Shown one piece after another: positions 22,269 through 34,424 of a DNA stretch of 64,000 nt. The position numbers and the translations under genes were made by a program. Origin of the DNA: Drechmeria coniospora (Eukaryota > Ascomycota > Sordariomycetes > Hypocreales > Ophiocordycipitaceae); the NCBI RefSeq assembly GCF_001625195.1, contig NC_054391.1, forward strand, positions 5,963,157 to 6,027,156. Reading direction: 5' to 3'. The notes below the pieces were generated by a model. The model did no database searches, had not been told where the DNA came from, and saw only the letters and a list, made by a program, of their open reading frames with translations. Within the stretch, counting starts at the first letter, position 1, and each line of letters starts with the position of its first letter.

Positions 22269-23418
22269 TCACTGGAGCTTTGTGTCAGCTGTGCGAGTTT
22301 GACCTTCAAAGGCTTCGAACGTTACTCACGGGCTTCCCGGTCTTGCCTCCAACCACACCTTCGGCGACACCAGTGACGGTGTCTGTAACGGGAGCAGTGG
22401 TAGGCCCTCCGACTTTCAGGAGACCGAGGACGAGGTTGACGATTTCAGTGACAATATCGGCGCGCTCCTCGATCGGAGCCTCGCTGGCTCGTTTAACCAG
22501 GCCAGGAACTAGGACGCCGCCGAGAAGGCCACCCTTCTTGCCTCCTGCTTGACCCCCAGTCAGTCCGCCAAGAACACCGGTGACGGGAGCGAGTGGGCCG
22601 CCGGCACCGCCTGCGAGACCACCGGCGAGTCCTCCAACGGTACCGGTCACGCCACCGACTGGACCAGCGCCGCCTGCGAGACCACCGGTGAGTCCTCCAA
22701 CGGTACCGGTCACGCCACCGACTGGGCCGGCCCCTCCGGCGAGACCACCAGCGAGTCCGGTGACGGTGCCGGTGACGCCACCGACTGGGCCGCCCGGACC
22801 GCCAGCAACACCACCTGCAAGTCCGGTGACGGCGTCAAGAGGCCCATCGCGCTTCTCCTCCGTAGCTGGCTCACGCTTAACAATGCCCGGGATAATGGCA
22901 CCGCCAAGCAAGCCGCCCTTCTTCCCGCCAGACAGACCTCCAGTTACTCCGCTGACAGTACTGACGGCACCAGCGACTGGGAGTGCGCCGCTCGATCCGC
23001 CAACAACGCCACCGGCAAGATCACCAATCGTCGTGGTTACGGTGCCAACTGGCCCGAGCCCGGCCTTGGCCCCGCCGGCAATGCGACCGGTCAAGCCGGC
23101 CACGTTCAGCACCAGTCCGCCAGCTGGGTTGCCTGTCGATCCCCCGCCGGTGATGCCACTGGCAAGCCCAGTGACTGTCTTGGCCACATCACCAACTGGC
23201 AGGGGGAGTCCGCGCTTCTGTCCACCACTGGTTGTCTGATCCTCGGACTTGTCGGCAGCACCTTGGCTAGTCGCAACCATGGCCACCTCTTCTCTGGTAA
23301 CAAGATGTTCTTTTGCGGGAGCATCTCGCTGGCTTATCTCGGAAACAGGTCGGGCGGGAGCTGACAGGCCGCTCTCGGCCAAGCAGGCGAGGACGACTGC
23401 GATGGCTCCGGTCTTCAT
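22269..23418 (-). CDS. Secreted glycine-rich repeat protein with Lys-Arg processing sites
   Basis: Start MKTGAIAVVLACLAESGLSA is a clear signal peptide (cleavage after residue 20 likely). Exon 1 is 23418-22330. A strong GTGAGT donor, a GCTGAC branch site and a CAG acceptor define a 58-bp intron, after which the first codon is TGA (22271-22269), giving 363 residues; unspliced it would be 370. The mature part is Gly/Ala/Val/Thr-rich. It has two large modules, each ending KKGGLLGG..PG(I/L)VKR (ends at 182 and 310), and three near-identical 21-residue units (about 222-284). Dibasic KR sites lie at 68-69, 181-182, 189-190 and 309-310. This resembles fungal kexin-processed repeat proteins or cell-wall glycine-rich proteins; function unknown. 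Confidence 0.75.
22567..22758. repeat. 63-bp coding tandem repeat (3 copies)
   Basis: Three adjacent units encode the 21-residue period GLxGGLAGGAGPVGGVTGTVG of the secreted protein. The first two are almost identical at DNA level, suggesting recent duplication; the third is diverged. Confidence 0.85.
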
Positions 23419-26400
23419 GTTGGCGGTGTGGATTGTTGTTTCCGCACTGGTGAGAATAGGTGTTTGTTGTTGTTGTTGTTGTTGTAGGGAAGGTGTTTTC
23501 TGACTTGTGGCCGAGTTCAATGATGGGCTGGCATGAAGATGATGAAGATGAGATGGACGACAGAAGATGCGAAGTTCGAGCCATGCTTGGGGCCAGCGAC
23601 GGCATCTTATACCCGACCCCGCGGGTGGCACTCGTCTCGCGAAGCATCTCGCTGGGCCAGATAGGCATCGGCATGAGAATCTAAATCGGCGTCGACTCAG
23701 GGGCTTGCTCCGAGTCGAAATTCCCGAGGACAGTGCAGCTGGAGGAGATCTTGATGGAGATGGAACGTGAATGCGACTGGAGAACGGCCGAAGAGGATGG
23801 ATTGCTCGAGCGTGTGTGAAGTAGCGGGAGGAATTCACGTCGTTTCATGCGACTGATGTGGTGAAATGGAAGGGGATGGTGAATTCCTAATGTCGATCAT
23901 TTTTGGTCCGAAGGTGCATCCGCACGGAGCGGAGATGGGGAGTCGGGTCCGACGCCTCACGGGTCAACATTCCACCCGTCTCTGAAGATGGTGCCTCGTT
24001 CGGCGCCGGATCGGTACCGTTTTGGTCTTTGTGGGGGAATTCCGGAGATGCGGAAAGCCGGCGATCGAATGCCCGTCTGGAGAGAAGAAGGAAAAGTGGA
24101 TGATGCAGGCTCGAGGAGCGGCCAGGGGCACTCGATGGGATGGAGGAGCGAGCACGTCGAGGGCGGAAACCGACGGCTGCACCGTACAGCCGACATAACG
24201 ACAGGCAAGGGATTTGGTTCCCATCGCTCCCTTTCCTCACAGCGATGGTGGACGAGACATGGAGAGGTGATGGAGCTAGTCGGTCAAGGATGTCTCGCCA
24301 GGGTGATCGGCGGTTTTGCGGCTCTTTTCGACGGTTAGAATGATCGAGGCTCAGAACCACCCGACGTCAGATGTCGGGTACGTCCCGTGCCAGTGGGCAT
24401 GCATCTCTTCAATGCATCCACGGACGTGCAAGTATGTGTACGAAGGATTTTCTTTGGTCGTTGGCCGTTGGTCGTTGGGAACAGATCTGGATTCGGTGAG
24501 GACAAGCATAAGACGGCGATGAAACATGGCTCACGATCTGGTTTGGGCGCTGCACTTGGTCGATATTGGAACAGCTGGAAATGGAGGAACCAAGTTGTGA
24601 ATTGGAGCTGGCCGATGGTGCATGGATCGAGGTCCGGCACGTCCTTGTCAGATACCTGAGGCATCGCAGCTCGCAGTCAGTTTTAGTGCGGAGCATAGTC
24701 GGGTTGAGATACAGGTGTACGGTGCGTGGTGTTGGCTGTACTGTGGACCGTTCCCAGTGTACGGATGCTGCAAGTACTTGGATGCAAAGCATGCTCGATA
24801 CAACATTACATCTCTATCACTGTACCAACGTCCAAGTATTGGGCCAGCGGACTTGGTCCAGTAAGTTAGTACTCCGTCCCTAGTAGTAAACCTCATTTAC
24901 ACAATCTGCTGTTGGGAGTACATGTACACACACATGCGCTGGACCACGCTGTCCAACATTGGGGTCATCCGAATGATACCAACACAGAACATAAACGGGT
25001 TGTCCGCGAACCAATCGTCATGTCTTCCGCTCACGGAGATTCTCGTTTACCCCTTCTTGACGACGCATGGAACATGCCAGGAAATTTCCCGTGCATCACG
25101 AGCAGGATATAGGGGGTTCGGTACTCGGCTGCGCATACCTCCCCCCCGCTCTCTGCCAGCGGTGCGAGGCTAGAAAGACGCCCATGACGCATTCTCATAC
25201 CATCGTGTCATCCTGCTCGGTGTAATGCCTCTTACCCTACAGATACATGCTGCAGTCCAAGCTCACCCCATGCTCAACTTCCAACTACCAGGCGCTAGGC
25301 ATGAGGTGGGCTAGCACCTGTGACTGCCGATCTGCGTCGCACTAGTGGCACGCGGTATGCCGTATGTGGGCGCTACGTTGGCCAGCCTGGAATGAAGGCT
25401 CCAAGTTCTCTGTCATCGTGATTGTCTTGGTGTGTTGGTCATGACGCAGAGGTGCCATCATGTCGTTCTGTTCCGACACTGGAGAGTGGATTCCTCGGCA
25501 GTCTTTCCGATCCGCACCGGCCCATTCGCCTATGTTTTCCGATCAGACACCACCTCGGCGGTCGTCAGTACATCGGAAGGCGTTTCCCGTCGATGGACTG
25601 ATGTCGAATTTTCATGGCTGGAGATTTTGCTCTCGGACAATGATGCCGTCGATCTGATCTAGGATTCACCTGACGACGAGAGTCATTGTACGCCGCCGCC
25701 GTCCCCCGGAGACCGCGACCGCGCCCCTCTCGGCGTTCCCGTACGGTTCGATGCATCTCAAGGCACGGTGTGCTGCGCGTTGGCTGGTATGGCACTCGTA
25801 CATGCCATTGGGGGTTGGCGGCTGGTGTGGCCGAGATAGAACCGCGAGGTGCGGAGGCATGGGCGCGCTGCATAAGTACTTGCAGCCTCAGGTGCACGCG
25901 CAGGTATTACACAGTGCGGATCTGTCAGGGGGAGGTGGAGCGCACGGCACGGCCCGTCCAGCGTACAGTGCGGTTGAACGAGGAACCTTGGACAATCAAT
26001 CTCCTCCATCGCTCGCGTTCATGAGGCGCCGCGACACCGTGACTCGATATGCCGGATGAATTCAGAAACTGGAACCAGTGAGGCCATCAAAGTCCATGTT
26101 AACAGGTCGTCACCCAGGAAGGCCCAAAGAACCTACACCGTAGTCTGGACGCGACAAACGGCCGACGCCAGCTGCAGAGTGGTCGCTGCTGCTCGCAGTG
26201 CTGACCACTGGTAGGAAGATTGTAGGGTTTCGGCAAGGAAGAGTGCGAGCCTGCGGGAGCCCTTCCCCCATGATCCTGACCTGGCAATTCCCCACCACTC
26301 GTCAGCGATTCCGGGAATTTGTGCAACCTCCCCCTCCCCCCGCCGTTTGGTGTGCCGCTCCTCCGACCGTGCGTCGGTGTTCTCGACCAGACGATGGAGC

Positions 26401-26940
26401 TCACTGGTTAGGCAGAGCTCGGCGTTGATCCATTCTTGGCGAACAAAGCTGTCGTTAGTACGCCGTGTATCCCAGGATTGGCGCAGCCGACAGAAGACTT
26501 GATGGTGATGCTTCAAGTACCAGCGTCGAGGTGACGGGAGCTTGACTAGACAACATATGAGCAACCCAGACGTGTCTACGGAGTACTTGTTGGGAGCAAT
26601 CTGGCCATGGCCATGGTTTTCCATTCCGGAATCGATGCGGAAGATGTGCGCCAAGTGATGTGCGTTGACGCCGCTGATGCTGTCGGGCTAGCACGTCTCC
26701 CACTGTTCGCGGCGATTTGCGGTACGGTTGGCGAGCTGAAGCTTGCTTTGTTCACGTTTCGGAGATGATTGACCGGCAAGGATTCTCAGGATGATACAGA
26801 ACCGGCCGTCAAGCTGCGCACAGTGATGCAATCGCATGGCCTCTCAGCGCCTCCACAACGACCTGAAGCCGAGAGGGGCTCTTTCGTTCGAGGTGGCGCC
26901 GAAGCCGCTGCTTCGAAGGCTCTGCAGCCACGGCCAAGTG

Positions 26941-27330
26941 CTTTACAACGCACCCGTGCTGGCTTCAATGTGGCAAAGGTCCCAGCCTTGCAAACAAGGA
27001 AATGGAGTGCTCGATGAGTACCTTTCACTGGGTGAGCTCGGGTACCTGAGCACGCGCGCTGATGTCAACGTGGCCGAGGCCTCCGCAATGCGAGGAAGGA
27101 AATAGAGTACTCGATGGGCACCTTCCGCTGGATGAGCACAGGCGCTGGCTGAAATATGACAAAGGTCCCAACGATGCGAAGAAGGAAATAGAGTGCTCGA
27201 TGAGTAGCTTCGACTGGACAAGCATGGGCACTTGAACAGGGCGGGTGTTGGCTTCAATGTGGCAAAGGTCTCAACCAAGCAAAGCAGGAAATCACGTGCA
27301 TCGCTTGATGAGACTTTCGCTGGATGAGCC
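26941..27330. repeat. Degenerate tandem repeat, about 86-103 bp period, 4 copies
   Basis: Four related units start at about 26961, 27061, 27147 and 27250. They share a core GGCTTCAATGTGGCAAAGG followed by GGAAATNGAGTGCTCGATGAG and CGCTGGATGAGC. Copies differ by many substitutions and small indels. Confidence 0.75.
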
Positions 27331-28544
27331 CTTGAGTACTCCGTACATGTATCAATAATAATCGCCAGTATTCGAGCACGGAGTACGGAGTACTCTGTAC
27401 AAGTACTATCTACAACTACAGTAAGTACAGTACTTACTTATACACTTACATGTACTTGCTGGTAGGTGGGCTTGCAACGTATTATATACTAGGTACCCAA
27501 GGTCTAGCACTGCCATGCTGGCCCTCCATTGAGATGTGAGCCTAGCTCCATCCATCTCTCTAGATGGCAAGAATGGGGATGGAGCGATTACCACCGAGAG
27601 AGGGCTTGCATGTGGCAGTTTTGGCTCTGGGGGCGGCGGTGTGACAGTTCAACTCCCCATCAGGTACCACACCACGAAGACGAAGATGGCAAAGTAGCGA
27701 GTTGGTGGAGTCTTCTACAGATCGATGCCGAAGAGTGCCTGCCAGTGCCCGTTCAAAGCACGGCGAACACGTCTGCATGTACGAGAATGAGGACTTGTAC
27801 TTTTAATACAATTACACATCTAACTGCAAGGTAACGATAGAAAGACGGGGCACCCGCACAGCTACAAGCATGGATGTTAAAAGTAAAAAGCAGAGGGACT
27901 TTGATGGCATTTGTACTTTGTGTACTTACAGTACTCCGTAAGCACTCAAGTACGGAGTGCGGAGAACAGAGCAATACTGTACGGACAAGGAAGAAGGGAT
28001 TGCAGGCGGCTGGCCCTTTGCCGTACATGCAAGTACTCGTACATGCATACTAACCTGTGAGTACTTACTGCACAAGTACAAGTGCATGTACTTGTAATAA
28101 TTACTTGTACTATGTGCGGGCGAATACGGATGCCGTAATGCTAGCCCCAAGATTACATGTACTAAGTATGTACCTAGTCTGGCGCCGACAATGGAGTACG
28201 AATAAGGGGTAAAGTTTTCGGTCCAAGTGCCGAACCGGACCCTATCAGGACCAATGTCAAATGCCGACTCCCGAAGCCGACGCTTGACGCAAGTGCGAGA
28301 GCGAGTGCCGGCCTATATGATGACTCACACCCACAATGTGCCGTTCTCAGCGGCGCCCATGCAGCGTGGAAAGTCGGAAGGGCAGTTTCATTCGGAGCAC
28401 GGTACCAGTGTACACCTACTCAGAACACCTACTACCATCGACAGACATACTGTAGCTGTACATGTCTAACAAGGATGTACATGTACTGTAAATACTCCGC
28501 TGAAGCGTGCAAATACCTCGAGGGGCTCGAACGTCTCTCCACTT

Positions 28545-28559
28545 CCCCCCCCCCCCCCC
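28545..28559. repeat. Poly-C tract (15 C)
   Basis: An uninterrupted run of 15 C in intergenic sequence. Confidence 0.9.
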
Positions 28560-29012
28560 GACGCGAGGCACGAGAAAATGTGAGGGACGGAAGACGGAAA
28601 CGGCTGGCTGGCTGATGACGACGGGCGCCCTGCCCTCAGCTTTCTCAATACAGTCATCAATGCAGATGGGACGGGACAAAGGGCCCTGAAGCACAAAGTA
28701 CTGTACGGAGTACTTACTCCGTACATGCACTTCCCATGGTTAAAGTAGTTCCGCGCCGAGTACTACCCTGCCTGACATCAGGGGAAAGCAGGCAAGGCTC
28801 GCTGCGCGGAAATGAGCGACAACGGAAGGATGGATGACTGCAGTGGACGGAGACAAAATTGTCTTCTAGACTCCGCTGTGGTCAGGGCTGAGAGGGCTGT
28901 ACTGTACTGTACAGTACATGTACTTACAACCACGTAGTAAGTACAAGTATACTTAAGTACCAAGTACTTACAGTAAGTGCACAGTACTTAAGTATTGTAT
29001 TTGTAGTAGCCT

Positions 29013-29064
29013 GCTGGTCAGGGCTGCTGGTCAGGGCTGCTGGTCAGGGCTGTTGGCCAGGGCT
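29013..29064. repeat. 13-bp tandem repeat, 4 copies
   Basis: Three exact copies of GCTGGTCAGGGCT and a fourth with two changes (GTTGGCCAGGGCT), intergenic. Confidence 0.9.
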
Positions 29065-30054
29065 CTCCGTCGCGGACTCGGGGTACCTCAAGTCTTGGCA
29101 GCGGCACTGAACGCAGGCACTTCTTGGCTGATCGTAGTTATCGCCGGCCCCTGGGCGTCAGACTAAACGAACTCGTCCTAGTGCGGCGACGACCCAGATC
29201 CTTCCTACGTCGACGGAGTACCGGTACATGGTACGGTTGGTTCGGTAGGCCTCTCGAGTGCTCGTGCTCGATACTGTACTTCAGTACGTGCAAATGATTG
29301 CAATATTGCATTTCGCACTGATATAAGCAGTCCAGAGAAATATCAAAGCAGACACGAGCAGACGCGATCCGAGTACCAGGAAGCGTTGTGTCCAAGTTGT
29401 GCTGCATACTAGTAGGCATGTTATGAGTACTAGGTATACATGTAGGTGTACTTGTACAGCGCACAAGAGCGAGCCACACCGTATTGTATGTACAAGTACG
29501 GAGTAGGCGGTGTAATTATGTACATGCAGCGGCATCTGTAGTTGTACTTATACAATTACTGTACTTACGTGTACTGTACTTACTTAGCATGGTGCCTGGT
29601 AATTGCTCATCGCTCGCTCCCGCCTCGAAGAAGGAATAGTGCACATGTACTGAGTACTTCCTTTACTCACTTGTGGTCATACTGCAAAGAGGTAGTGGGT
29701 ACGCCCCTAACTTGGAGCTAAACCGGAAGGCCACTTTTTTTTTTCCCCCGAACCCGCTTCGTTTTTTTTTACGGCGACGACTGTATCACGCCAAAGCCAG
29801 CGTTATCCAATCCATGGCCAACCCATCCCACCCGCTTGCTCGCTGACTTCCCTCCTCTCTCACCCAATTCCTCATCCCCCTTTCCTCTCGACGACTTCGA
29901 TCCTGTCGACGCACGCCCTCGACCCCTCCGCCGGTGTCGACCCAGCGACTCAATCGGCATCCCCCAAGGGCCAGGCTGTTTCCGGGACGGTGCACCCTCC
30001 GGAGCGTTGAGCTGAGCCCACGACGAGTCTGCCGCAACCCATCGCGCCCCCAAC

Positions 30055-33000
30055 ATGCCTCTCCCGGCCGCCCTCGCCGGTCGCGCTCCGGTCCTCTTCC
30101 GACACGGACGCCGCGTTCCTCAATCCTTTCCCAGGCTCGCCGCCCGCTCTCTCACCACGGCGACGCCCGCGAGCAGGTCCGCCGCCCTGCTGCGCCTCCA
30201 ACCGTTGAAGCGGCTAGGCACCGTCTCCGTCCTTCGACCCTACAGCTCGGCCGCTCAGCAGTCGGCCCCCAACCCCAACGCCTACCTCGAGAGCGGCGTC
30301 ATCAAACCTAAGCAGAACGTCGACGTCAAAAAGGTGCTCGTCATCGGCAGTGGCGGACTGGCCATCGGTCAGGCTGGTGAATTCGACTATTCCGGTCGGT
30401 CCCTCTTCCCTCCCCTCTGCTCTACTCCGAACCGCCCGCACGACCCTGTTTCTTTTTTTCAGCCGACACCGGCCTCGCCGTCTGTCGTCCCGTGACTCAC
30501 CCTGACCGCCGCCTCCCTGCCCGTACCCATATCCTGCTGACGAGCCCTCGTCGCTCCAGGTTCGCAGGCGCTCAAGGCCCTCAAGGAGGCCGGTGTCGCT
30601 TCCGTTCTCATCAACCCCAACATCGCCACCATCCAGACGAACCATACGCTCGCCGACGAGGTCTACTACCTTCCCGTCACCCCCGAGTACGTCACCTACG
30701 TCATCGAGAAGGAGAAGCCCGATGGCATCTTCCTCTCCTTCGGCGGCCAGACGGCCCTGAACCTCGGTGTCGAGATGCAGCGTCTTGGCCTCTTCGAGAA
30801 GTATGGCGTCAAGGTCCTCGGCACGAGCGTCAGGACCCTCGAGCTTAGCGAGGATCGTGACCTCTTCGCCAAGGCTCTCGAGGAGATCAACATCCCCATC
30901 GCCAAGTCCATCGCCGTCGGCACCGTCGAGGAGGCCCTCGACGCCGCCCAGAAGGTCGGCTATCCCATCATCGTCCGTGCCGCCTACGCCCTCGGCGGCC
31001 TCGGCTCTGGCTTCGCCAACAACGAGGAGGAGCTCCGCAACATGGCCGCTCGCTCCCTCACCCTGTCTCCCCAAATTTTGGTGGAGAAGTCCCTCAAGGG
31101 CTGGAAGGAGCTCGAGTACGAGGTCGTGCGCGACGCCAACAACAACTGCATCACCGTCTGCAACATGGAAAACTTCGACCCTCTCGGCATCCACACTGGC
31201 GACTCCATCGTCGTTGCCCCTAGCCAGACTCTGAGCGACGAGGAGTACCACATGCTCCGCTCCGCCGCCATCAAGATCGTCCGCCATCTCGGCGTCGTCG
31301 GCGAGTGCAACGTTCAGTACGCCCTCCAGCCCGACGGTCTCGACTACCGCGTCATCGAGGTGAACGCCCGTCTCTCCCGCTCCTCCGCCCTCGCCTCCAA
31401 GGCGACCGGGTACCCTCTCGCCTACACCGCCGCCAAGATTGGTCTCGGCCACACCCTCCCCGAGCTCCCCAACGCCGTCACCAAGACGACGACGGCCAAC
31501 TTCGAGCCCTCGCTCGACTACATCGTCACCAAGATGCCGCGATGGGACTTGTCCAAGTTCCAGCACGTCAAGCGCGACATCGGCAGCGCCATGAAGTCTG
31601 TCGGCGAGGTCATGGCCATCGGACGTACCTTTGAGGAATCTTTCCAGAAGGCCATCCGTCAGGTCGATCCCCGCTTCGTCGGCTTCCAGGGCGACAAGTT
31701 TGACGACCTCGACTTCGAGCTGCAGAACCCCACTGACCGTCGATGGCTCGCCGTCGGCCAGGCCATGCTGCACGAGAACTACTCGGTCCAGAAGGTCCAC
31801 GATCTCACCAAGATTGACAAGTGGTTCCTCTACAAGCTGCAGAACATCGTCGACTGCACCCGCGAGCTCGAAGCCGCCGGCGGCCTGCAGGCCCTCAAGA
31901 AGGACCAGCTTCTCAAGGCCAAGAGGATGGGTTTCTCCGATCGCCAGATCGCCACCGCCGTTAAGAGCACCGAGGACGAGGTCCGCGCCCACCGGTTGAG
32001 CTTCAACATCCGCCCTTGGGTCAAGAAGATCGACACCCTCGCCGCCGAGTTCCCGGCCGACACGAACTACCTCTACACCACCTACAACGGCTCCACCCAC
32101 GACGTCACCTTCGAGGACAAGGGCACCGTCATTCTCGGCAGCGGCGTCTATCGAATCGGCAGCTCCGTCGAGTTTGATTGGTGCGCCGTCAGCGCCACCC
32201 AGGCTCTCCGCGAGATGGGCGAGAAGACGGTCATGATTAATGTAAGCGGCGAGAAGCGTCCTCCCCTTTGCTTTCCTTTCCCGACTTCCCTCCTTTCTTC
32301 TGCGCTCGCCTGCTTTCGAGGTCTGTCGATCCCTGCTGACCTCCCTCTTGTTTAACCCGGAAACCATGTCCACCGATTACGACAGCGCCGACAAGCTGTA
32401 CTTTGAGGAGCTCAGCTACGAGCGAGTCATGGACATCTACGAGTTGGAGCAGGCCTCGGGCGTGGTCGTCTCCGTCGGTGGCCAGCTGCCGCAGAACATT
32501 GCCCTCCGTCTCCAGGAGACGGGCGGCGCCAAGGTGCTGGGAACGGACCCCAAAGATATCGACAAGGCCGAGGATCGCCAGAAGTTCTCCGAGATCCTCG
32601 ACAGCATTGGCATCGATCAGCCTGCCTGGAAGGAGCTGACCTCGGTCAAGGCCGCCGAGGACTTCGCCAACGAGGTCGGCTATCCCGTCCTCGTTCGTCC
32701 CAGTTACGTCTTGTCCGGTGCCGCCATGACCGTCATCCGGAGCAGGGAAGACCTCAAGGACAAGCTGGAGGCGGCAAGCAATGTTTCTCCCGACCATCCC
32801 GTCGTCATCACCAAGTTCATCGAGGGAGCTGAGGAGATCGACGTCGACGGTGTCGCATCCAATGGCGAGCTCGTCATTCACGCCGTCAGCGAGCACGTTG
32901 AGCAGGCTGGTGTGCACTCTGGTGATGCCACCCTCGTCCTGCCCCCCGTGAACCTCGACGCCACTACCATGGAGCGCCTTAAGGACATTGCCACGAGGGT

Positions 33001-33903
33001 CGCCAAGGCCTGGAGCATCACGGGCCCCTTCAACATGCAGATCATCAAGGCCGACAATCCCGACGGCGGTGAGCCTCTGCTCAAGGTCATCGAGTGCAAC
33101 CTCCGTGCCTCTCGATCATTCCCCTTCGTCAGCAAGGTCCTCGGTCTCAACTTCATCGACGTCGCTGCCAAAGCCCTCGTAGGCAAGAATGTTCCTGCAC
33201 CGACTGATCTCATGGCTGTCAAGCGTGATTACGTTGCTACCAAGGTCCCTCAGTTCTCCTGGACCCGTCTTGCCGGTGCCGACCCCTTCCTCGGCGTCGA
33301 GATGTCGTCTACCGGTGAGATTGCTTGCTTTGGCAAGGATCTTGTCGAGGCCTACTGGACCTCTCTCCAATCGACCATGAACTTCCGCATGCCCGAACCT
33401 GGCGAAGGTCTCCTTTTCGGCGGCGAGGTCTCCAAGCCTTGGCTGACGCAGGTTGCCGACTACGTCGCACCGCTTGGATACAAGATGTACGCCGCCAGCG
33501 AAGACGTCAAGCGCTTTATCGAGACTACTTGCAAGCACAACGTCACCGTCGAAGTCATTGAGTTCCCCAAGGAGGATAAGCGCGCACTCCGCGAGGTGTT
33601 CAAGAAGTACGACATCCGCGGCGCCTTCAACCTGGCCCTGGCCCGTGGCAAGACGACGATGGACGTCGACTACATCATGCGTCGCAACGCTGTAGACTTT
33701 GGTGTTCCCCTGTTCATGGAGCCCCAGGTATGTTCCAACCTGGCCCGTCCCACCCTTACTATCGTGATGCAGCAAAACTCTAACAGTCCTCCTAGACCGC
33801 TATTCTCTTTGCCCAATGCATGAACGAGAAGCTTCCTCGCAAGGAGGGCATCCCGTCCGAGGTCCGTCGGTGGTCCAATTTTCTGGGCGGCAAGCCGCTG
33901 TAA
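30055..33903 (+). CDS. CPA2: Arginine-specific carbamoyl-phosphate synthase, large subunit, mitochondrial
   Basis: Exons 30055-30394, 30560-32241, about 32354-33727 and 33796-33903 encode about 1167 residues, like N. crassa ARG-3. The Arg/Ala-rich N-terminus with no acidic residues (first 70 or so) is a mitochondrial transit peptide. Two CPSase halves follow: [32 protein letters not shown] opens the first, with an ATP-grasp domain ([32 protein letters not shown]); the second starts at [18 protein letters not shown] and has [12 protein letters not shown] and [16 protein letters not shown], then an MGS-like end. With the small subunit it makes carbamoyl phosphate from glutamine, bicarbonate and ATP for arginine. 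Oddities: the first donor is GTCGGT, and intron 2 has a GTAAGC donor and branch site but no AG before AACCCGGAA, so one conserved residue and the acceptor are absent. Confidence 0.93.
32242..32353 (+). other. CPSase intron 2 lacking a usable 3' splice site
   Basis: The donor GTAAGC (32242) follows codons for VMIN. CTGAC branch sequence is at about 32336-32340. The conserved continuation NPET starts at 32354, but the bases before it are CTCCCTCTTGTTT, with no AG. The nearest upstream AG (about 32320) would keep frame but add about 11 extra residues; retention gives a TAA just before the second half. Confidence 0.8.
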
Positions 33904-34424
33904 TTTGACGGCCCCGCTCGGTTGAGACCGCAGAGGCAAGTGAGCTGGCGTTGTTTGTCTTTCCTGTGGCCATTGTCATCCATTGAGAACGGAGACTCCC
34001 TCTAGTTACGAATTCGCTCCCCCCCCCACCCCATCTTCCCCCAGGCCTCCCTTCCCATTTCCTCCCACCCTTTTTGCTTCGTTTTTGGGGAGGGACCAAA
34101 AGTTGGCCGTGCTTCATCGCCGGTGAGAGTGGCATTCTGTAGATAGATTTGCTTGGAAGTAGAAGAAGCTATTTCACCTGGACGATGCGATATTTGATTC
34201 GTGGATGATAACCCCGTGTTCCATGATCTATTTTGTGTGAGGAACAAAGAAAGCTCTCATCTGACATGTATCCCCCCTGTGCGTTCCTGGACTGGTCTGC
34301 CAACCCGGTTTCCCGCATACACACAGAACATTTACGGACGACAGGGGCCATGAGCGCCCATTAACACAGCTGCCGCCGACCCGATCGTCCTTGATCGCTC
34401 CTCCGTGAAGTTTAATGAAATTCA
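33904..34424. other. Convergent 3' flank, CPSase / NPL4
   Basis: These 521 bp separate the stops of two convergent genes and should hold both 3' UTRs. A C-rich stretch (34019-34070) is the only visible feature. Confidence 0.5.

Larger units (their letters stand above)
23419..30054. other. 6.6-kb gene desert
   Basis: The region lies between the secreted-protein start and the CPSase start. It begins with a (CAA)n tract in the secreted-protein leader (about 23462-23485, TTG on the plus strand). It then holds short low-value open frames, a degenerate tandem repeat (26941-27330), a poly-C run (28545-28559), a 13-bp tandem repeat (29013-29064), T runs near 29737 and 29765, and many GTAC words and CTCCGTAC half sites at 27330-28200 and 28690-29600. 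A frame on the minus strand at 26133-26654 is open for 173 codons but is not recognisable. No transposase, reverse transcriptase or RNA gene was seen. Confidence 0.5.

Noticed and set aside
30214..32373. A 719-codon open frame antisense to the CPSase gene
   Set aside because: It is Leu/Val/Gly/Asp-rich with no domain, and lies wholly against an exon of a recognised enzyme.
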